Source: Elusimicrobia bacterium RIFOXYA12_FULL_51_18 | GTDB taxonomy: Bacteria; Elusimicrobiota; Elusimicrobia; Elusimicrobiales; UBA9959 | DNA: 64,000 nt | Assembly: GCA_001800245.1 (NCBI GenBank) | Contig: MGVA01000068.1 | Coordinates: 83,833-147,832, forward strand | Direction of reading: 5' to 3' | In this document: positions 59,694 through 64,000 of the stretch, one piece after another | How the letters are laid out: each line of letters opens with the position of its first letter | Position numbering within the stretch: the stretch's first letter is position 1 | Made by a program: the position numbers and the translations under genes | Notes under the pieces: model-generated | Seen by the model: only the letters and a program-made list of their open reading frames with translations | Told to the model about the DNA's origin: nothing | The model's database searches: none

Positions 59694-60266
59694 GTGGAGC
59701 AGACAACTTATATTGTGGCGGCTTTGGGTAATCCAGGAAGAGAATACGAGCGTACCAGGCATAATATCGGTTTCATGCTGGCGGACCTGGCGGCAGGCGC
59801 GTATCCGGCCGGGCGATGGCGTTCTTGGAAAGATCTTGGGTCGTGTTTTGAAGTCAGGCTGGGCGGGAGCAGGGTTTTCCTGTTAAAACCCGAAACTTAC
59901 ATGAACAACTCCGGCCTGGCTGTAAGGAGTCTGGCGGATTTCTACAAGGTGTCTGCTTCCGGCGTTATCGCTGTCTATGACGATTTATCCCTGCCGTTCG
60001 GCGCGGTACGAATAAGGCGCGGCGGTACGGCGGGGGGGCACAAAGGCATGCTTTCAATCGCCGCCGCCATGGGGACCCAGGAAATTGCCAGGATAAAGAT
60101 CGGTATCGGTCCAAGGCCGTCCGGGATAGACGCTAAGGATTTTGTGCTGGGGCGCATTTCCAAGGAAGAGGAAGTTAAACTGCCCCCGGCCCTTGAACGA
60201 GGGTTGCAGGCGCTGTCGGCGGTTCTTGAAAAAGGCTTGGATGAAGCCATGAATCTGTTTAATTAG
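59694..60266 (+). CDS. pth: Peptidyl-tRNA hydrolase
   Basis: A 190-residue enzyme that frees tRNA from stalled peptidyl-tRNA. It has VAALGNPGREYERTRHNIGFMLAD with the catalytic His, LLKPETYMNNSGLAVRSL and VYDDLSLPFGAVRIRRGGTAGGHKGM. It starts with GTG 59694 after GGAG. Directly downstream of rplY, as in many bacteria. Confidence 0.96.
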   Translation: MEQTTYIVAALGNPGREYERTRHNIGFMLADLAAGAYPAGRWRSWKDLGSCFEVRLGGSRVFLLKPETYMNNSGLAVRSLADFYKVSASGVIAVYDDLSLPFGAVRIRRGGTAGGHKGMLSIAAAMGTQEIARIKIGIGPRPSGIDAKDFVLGRISKEEEVKLPPALERGLQALSAVLEKGLDEAMNLFN

Positions 60267-60324
60267 CTAATTCCATTCCAAAACCCGGTCGGCCAACCCC
60301 CCGGATTATTTCTCGGAGGTTTAT

Positions 60325-60549
60325 ATGATAAACCCGTATTTTAAATTATTTTTCGGTCTGATCATATTGCTGCTTGGCTTTGGATACATATACAGGCCGG
60401 ACATTATTGAGCGTATAAACAAGGTGTTGAAAGAAACCCTTTTGAACGATTCCTATGTCGCCTTGCATCGCAAGAACTGGGGTTTCTTTTTAATTCTTGT
60501 CGGCGCTACGCTTATTTACATGGGGGTAAGCAGGTTTAGCGGCTGGTAA
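60325..60549 (+). CDS. 74-residue membrane protein
   Basis: Two hydrophobic segments (LFFGLIILLLGFGYIY and WGFFLILVGATLIYMGV) flank a charged loop (IIERINKVLKETLLNDSYVALHRKN). No family is recognised. A good RBS (CGGAGG) precedes ATG 60325, and a strong terminator follows, so expression is likely. It lies after pth but 58 bases away. Confidence 0.65.
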   Translation: MINPYFKLFFGLIILLLGFGYIYRPDIIERINKVLKETLLNDSYVALHRKNWGFFLILVGATLIYMGVSRFSGW

Positions 60550-60572
60550 ATCCGGCTTGGTTTTTAAATGAA

Positions 60573-60605
60573 AATATCCCGCGGTTAACCGCGGGATATT
60601 TTTTT
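60573..60605. terminator. Bidirectional terminator
   Basis: AATATCCCGCGG (60573-60584) and CCGCGGGATATT (60589-60600) pair perfectly around TTAA and are followed by TTTTT. The stem's left arm is preceded by AAs, so it serves both the + strand small membrane gene and the converging minus-strand gene. Confidence 0.9.
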
Positions 60606-61029
60606 ATTTAGCGCCGGGAGTGTCTATTATGATGTTGTTGTGCTTGCTGAAGATAAAAATGGTTTTTTTTATGGAACCCTTGAGGTCGTCGTTCTTAAAG
60701 ACGCCTAATTCCCCATGACTGTTGAGGAAAGCTTCCATATAGATCTTTTTTGTCAGGATGTCCGGGAGTATCAGGTCGGAAGGAGTCATTTGGAAGTCCA
60801 CGGGGAAAATGGGATTGAGGATCTTTTTAACCGCCACTGGCACTCCGTCCTCGTTCTTAGCCACCAGGAAAAGCATAGTGTTGGGCCTGGCCGCCCGTTC
60901 CGCGAAGTCGGATGTTATTTTCGCCGTGCCTTTGACGAGGAAGACCGCGCGCAGGGCGAAAGGATAGATAAGATGAGCCGCCAGCAGGAGAAAACCGAAG
61001 AAAAAAAACAGAAAGAGCGTCTTTTTCAT
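60604..61029 (-). CDS. Membrane-anchored protein resembling the CcmI/CcmH C-terminal domain
   Basis: About 141 residues. An N-terminal anchor (TLFLFFFFGFLLLAAHLIYPF) is followed by a beta domain: VKGTAKITSDFAERAARPNTMLFLVAKNEDGVPVAVKKI, then FPVDFQMTPSDLILPD and SHGELGVFKNDDLKG. The order G-x-(V/I), R..TLF(V)ARxxxGxPxAVxx, (P)xxFxLxxxD, AxLSxxG, GDLxG matches the C-terminal region of CcmI proteins that handle apocytochrome c. No other cytochrome-maturation gene is in the window. The ATG giving MKKTLFLF (61029) is preferred to the longer frame from 61125. Confidence 0.55.
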   Translation of the reverse strand: MKKTLFLFFFFGFLLLAAHLIYPFALRAVFLVKGTAKITSDFAERAARPNTMLFLVAKNEDGVPVAVKKILNPIFPVDFQMTPSDLILPDILTKKIYMEAFLNSHGELGVFKNDDLKGSIKKTIFIFSKHNNIIIDTPGAK

Positions 61030-61679
61030 GATCTGAATTCTATAAAATATCCGTAGCCGCTTCCAGTCCGAAAATAATAACGAAAATAACAACAAAAATA
61101 ACATCCCGGCAGGCAACATTGACAATGGGAAATATGTGCTATAACGTTATAAACAATTTGTGTGGAAATGTGAAATAATGCCTATGATTCATCCAGGGGA
61201 CAACAGTCAGTAAAAAATGCTCGTTATCGCATCGCTTCGGCTCGGTTTTAAAATCTGCTCAAAACACCTCCGAGTAGGTTTTTTCAGCAGACTGCCGGGT
61301 TAGCGCTTGGAATTTGAAGGTTAACCTGAAAAATGCAGCTGCATTTTTCCCTTTCGCAGCGCTCAGGGGCCGCTTCGCGACGGATACGCCCTCGTTAATT
61401 TCCGCGCATAGCGCTGAAAATTCACGACCCGCTGCTGCGGGGAATCCTGGCCGTCTGATGGCCATAGGCCCTTTTACGGCACCTACGCAGGTACTGCATT
61501 TTTTTGTGCCGCCGGTTTGACAATGTAAACCGGCTTGAATTGCAGGATTCGGGTTAACCTCCCTCAGTTTAGATCTGTCAGGCGGGTAAGATGTAACAAT
61601 CTGTTAATAATCATTTAATATTCCATTTATTGACTATAGGGCGGTTGTGTATTAAACTTTGACTATAAAGGAAAAAACT
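61030..61679. other. Intergenic region with degenerate repeats
   Basis: About 650 bases with no credible gene. 61218-61254 (TGCTCGTTATCGCATCGC then TTCGGCTCGG) is a diverged relative of the interior of the MITE-like element at 19.2 kb. 61450-61480 is hairpin copy C. TGTAAC-AATCT-GTTAAT at 61592-61608 is a diverged form of the dyad found before the capD-like genes. Promoter elements of the coiled-coil gene should lie near 61610-61660. Confidence 0.55.
61450..61480 (+). repeat. GCCGT/ACGGC hairpin family, copy C
   Basis: GCCGT (61450-61454), 5-nt loop, GGCC-ATA-GGCC (61460-61470), 5-nt loop, ACGGC (61476-61480). Same length and shape as copy B, with a different but still paired inner stem. Confidence 0.65.
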
Positions 61680-64000
61680 ATGGCGAATGAATATAATGAG
61701 CTTGAACAGCTGGTGAACGATGTTACCAATATAGATACGGCCAGGATGACGCTCCGCTGGGCGCTGGAACGTCTGAATTCTATAGAAAAAGAAAAAACCG
61801 AGCTGAAAAAGAATCTCACTTTAACCGACGATGCCAAAAAAGGTCTGGAACTCAAAGTCCAGTCCCTTGAGGATACTTTTAAAAGCCGCGGAAAGAGCCT
61901 GGAAGAAAAAGAAGGATTTTACACCAAGCTGGAAGCCACCATGGCTTTGCTCGGCGATGGCAAACTGGATATCCAGCAGCTGCTCAAGAAGGAAGCCCGG
62001 CTCGACCATCTGCGCCTGGAACTTGAGAACGAATACCAGGACAAGTTCGAAGAACTGGACAAAAATCAGAATTCGGTAATAGAAAGGTGGAATCAGCGCC
62101 TGCTGGATGTGGAAGGGCAGTACGCCAAAAGAATGTCGGAAGCGCAGGTCCGCTACGATTCGCTGCGGCAGGAGTTGGAGGCCGATTACCAGGCCAGGCT
62201 TGGTTCTCTGGACAGTTCCTACCAGCGCAAGGAAAAAGAGCTTACGGAACGGATCAAAGCTCTTGAAACGTCCGTGAAGACCGGTGAGGCCGGCCTGGAA
62301 GGCCGCCGTAAGGAACTGGAAACCGATTTTTTAGGCAAAAAAAACGAAATCGAGGGCAATTATCTTAAGTTGAAGAGCCTCCTGGAGAGCGGTTTTCAGG
62401 AGCGCATCCACTCCGTGGAGAACGACCACTGCGCCCAGATCAAGTCGTTGGAAAGGACCTGGAACGCGGAGCGCGAGCGTCTCATGGCCGAGCAGCATGC
62501 GCGCGACGAACAATTCAAGAAGTCCCAGGAGGAGATGGCCCGGCTTGAAATTCAGCTTTCCGCGCAGCAGGAACACCACCATTTGGAACTTATAGATATT
62601 ATAGGCAGGAAGGAAGAAGCTTTCAGAGCCAAAGTGGAAGACCTGGAAAAAGAGAAAGCCGTATATGAGACGGCAGTAGAAAAACTTCGGCTGCAGCTAG
62701 AGAATAAAGAGAAAGACTGGATAGCCCAGAAGGAGCAGGTCTACGCGGAATTTACCCGGCGCTGTGCGGATATGTCCGCTTCTGTCAAGGAGCGCTCCGC
62801 CGCGCTTGAGAGGGATTATTTCGACCGTAAGAATGAATTGGAAAGCGCCTTGGCCGCCGCCAAGGAACAAATCGAGAAGGATGCGTCCGGGCGTATCGCA
62901 ATAGAGCACCGGGCCATGGAAGAGGAAAAAGCCAGGCTTGCAGAAGACAATCGGAACAAAGGATCAGAGCTGGTCCGCGCTAACGCCTCTATCAAAGAAC
63001 TGGAAATAACCCTCATGGACTCCAGGGAAGAACATCATAGGGAACTGATGGAGAAGATCCACGCCAATGAAGAGTCTTTCCGGGACAAGCTGTCAGACTT
63101 CGAGACTGAAAAGGAAGAATATAAAATAACAATAGCCAGGCTGGTGGGGGAAGCCGGTGTCAAAGATGCGCGCCTCTTAGAGGAAACAAAACATCTTCAA
63201 AATGAATTTGCCGCCAAATACGCCGCCCTTGAAGCCGAACTGTCGGGCAGGGACGCAAAAACTAAAGCTGACTATGAGGGCCGCATTTCAGCTCTTGTTT
63301 CCTCCTTCGAAGAAAAGGAGAAAATTTGGGTGGTGGAAAGGGAAAAGTTGGGCAATGAACTGGCCGCGATCTCCAGAGACGCGCAGGCGCTGGCCGCGGA
63401 ACGTGTCGAAAAGATCAAGGCGGCTTATGAGGCCAGAAAGTCCGAACTTGAGACGCAGTTGGAAGAGAAATTCGCGGTCCGCGCAGCCGCGCTGGAATTT
63501 GAAAAAACACGGGTTAACGGAGAACTTGCCGCTGTCAGAGAGGAATTGAATAAAATGGCCGGGCGGGCTAAAGAACTGGAGAATGATCTCTCCGGAGACC
63601 GGGCGGCGCATCACGCGGAGTTGATGGAGCGGCTGGCGGAGAAGGAAGCGGCGCTGAAGGCGCAGGCCGCGGATTTCGATAAAGAATTGTCTTTGAAGGA
63701 TGAGCAGGCCGCTAAATACGCGCGTGAATTCGCGGGTAAGGAGAAGCGCTGGGCGGAAGAGAAGGAAACGCTCAGTTCCGATTTCGCGGCGCGATTCCAA
63801 CTGCTGGAGAAAGGTCTTGCGGAAAGGGAGAGCGTGCTGGAGAACCAGTACCAGTTGAAGGCGTCCGAACTTAACAAGAATGCGGTGGAAGTGCGCGCGC
63901 TGCTGGAAAGCGATTTTAAGCAGCGGCTGGCTGTGGAGAAGCAGGCGTTCGAAGACGCGAAAGCGGCGTTGACGGAAGAGAACAGATTGAAGGAGCGTCA
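61680..64000 (+). CDS. Very long coiled-coil protein, 3'-truncated by the window edge
   Basis: ATG 61680 has AAGGA upstream. The frame stays open to the end of the window, at least 773 residues. After a short start (MANEYNELEQLVNDVTN) almost everything is Glu/Lys/Leu/Arg-rich heptad-like sequence (for example LERLNSIEKEKTELKKN and LEKEKAVYETAVEKL), with no signal peptide or membrane helix. It is probably a cytoplasmic fibrous or scaffold protein, in the manner of SMC-like rods or filament proteins, but no head domain is visible in the part shown. Function unknown. Confidence 0.8.
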   Translation, partial: MANEYNELEQLVNDVTNIDTARMTLRWALERLNSIEKEKTELKKNLTLTDDAKKGLELKVQSLEDTFKSRGKSLEEKEGFYTKLEATMALLGDGKLDIQQLLKKEARLDHLRLELENEYQDKFEELDKNQNSVIERWNQRLLDVEGQYAKRMSEAQVRYDSLRQELEADYQARLGSLDSSYQRKEKELTERIKALETSVKTGEAGLEGRRKELETDFLGKKNEIEGNYLKLKSLLESGFQERIHSVENDHCAQIKSLERTWNAERERLMAEQHARDEQFKKSQEEMARLEIQLSAQQEHHHLELIDIIGRKEEAFRAKVEDLEKEKAVYETAVEKLRLQLENKEKDWIAQKEQVYAEFTRRCADMSASVKERSAALERDYFDRKNELESALAAAKEQIEKDASGRIAIEHRAMEEEKARLAEDNRNKGSELVRANASIKELEITLMDSREEHHRELMEKIHANEESFRDKLSDFETEKEEYKITIARLVGEAGVKDARLLEETKHLQNEFAAKYAALEAELSGRDAKTKADYEGRISALVSSFEEKEKIWVVEREKLGNELAAISRDAQALAAERVEKIKAAYEARKSELETQLEEKFAVRAAALEFEKTRVNGELAAVREELNKMAGRAKELENDLSGDRAAHHAELMERLAEKEAALKAQAADFDKELSLKDEQAAKYAREFAGKEKRWAEEKETLSSDFAARFQLLEKGLAERESVLENQYQLKASELNKNAVEVRALLESDFKQRLAVEKQAFEDAKAALTEENRLKER

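Overview
The window reads as chromosomal DNA of a diderm (Gram-negative type) bacterium. Outer-membrane style genes (a CsgG-like protein, a TPR protein with a LolB-like tail, O-antigen type polysaccharide genes) sit beside a spoVG homologue, a diadenylate cyclase and many sigma54 / two-component proteins. This mix and the gene order fit Elusimicrobiota or a related phylum, but that placement is inference from gene content only.

Layout. (1) 1-19.0 kb: a surface-polysaccharide cluster on the + strand, clearly more AT-rich than the rest. It starts inside an iron-type alcohol dehydrogenase and holds methyltransferases, an alkaline-phosphatase/sulfatase superfamily protein, a Wzx-type flippase, a Wzy/ligase-type polymerase, about seven glycosyltransferases, a polysaccharide-deacetylase-like protein, an epimerase and a fused sugar reductase / initiating phosphoglycosyltransferase. 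(2) 19.0-23.3 kb: a broken capD-like gene start split by a 167-bp palindromic element, an AbiE-type toxin-antitoxin pair with a dyad operator, then an intact CapD/PglF-like 4,6-dehydratase whose 3' end has been extended by a dispersed repeat. (3) 23.3-31.7 kb: hpt, ftsH, cdaA (with a 32-residue CdaR-like membrane stub), a degenerate metalloprotease-like protein, response regulators, a CsgG-like protein, a hybrid sensor kinase and a SUI1/eIF1 homologue. (4) 32.1-43.3 kb: the most unusual part. It holds a secreted Cys-rich protein, two small peptides, a highly structured non-coding stretch, a YcaO-like enzyme, an oligopeptide-type binding protein next to a sensor kinase with two receiver domains, a stand-alone 60-residue DHp-like protein, a sigma54-dependent regulator, a sigma54 promoter, two tandem homologous CxCxC precursor peptides, a radical SAM/SPASM maturase and an ABC exporter. 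(5) 43.4-64 kb: housekeeping genes (tRNA-Ser, glmM, pdxJ, glmS, acpS, nnrD, thiL, tsaE, tsaB, rimI, TPR protein, ispE, spoVG, tRNA-Gln, GIY-YIG protein, glmU, prs, rplY, pth), a CcmI-tail-like protein and the start of a very long coiled-coil protein.

How the parts connect. glmS, glmM and glmU make UDP-GlcNAc. The CapD-like dehydratase (21.2 kb) and the reductase/transferase fusion (17.4 kb) could convert it to an N-acetyl-6-deoxyhexosamine such as QuiNAc and load it on undecaprenyl phosphate, starting the glycan built by the first 17 kb. Region 4 looks like a sigma54-controlled peptide natural-product (RiPP) island. The two precursors share a leader (ELFKIEVE), a CxCxC core and a Gly-rich tail, and they lie between a GG-N10-GC promoter and a maturase plus exporter. 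The divergent sigma54 activator and the neighbouring kinase/binding-protein pair suggest peptide-responsive control.

Several short repeat families occur between genes: a GGCTAGACAGC-rich family (three large copies), a GCCGT/ACGGC hairpin with compensatory changes (three copies), a CCACAGG-TTTCCCCT hairpin (three copies) and a CCCCGCGC hairpin (two copies).
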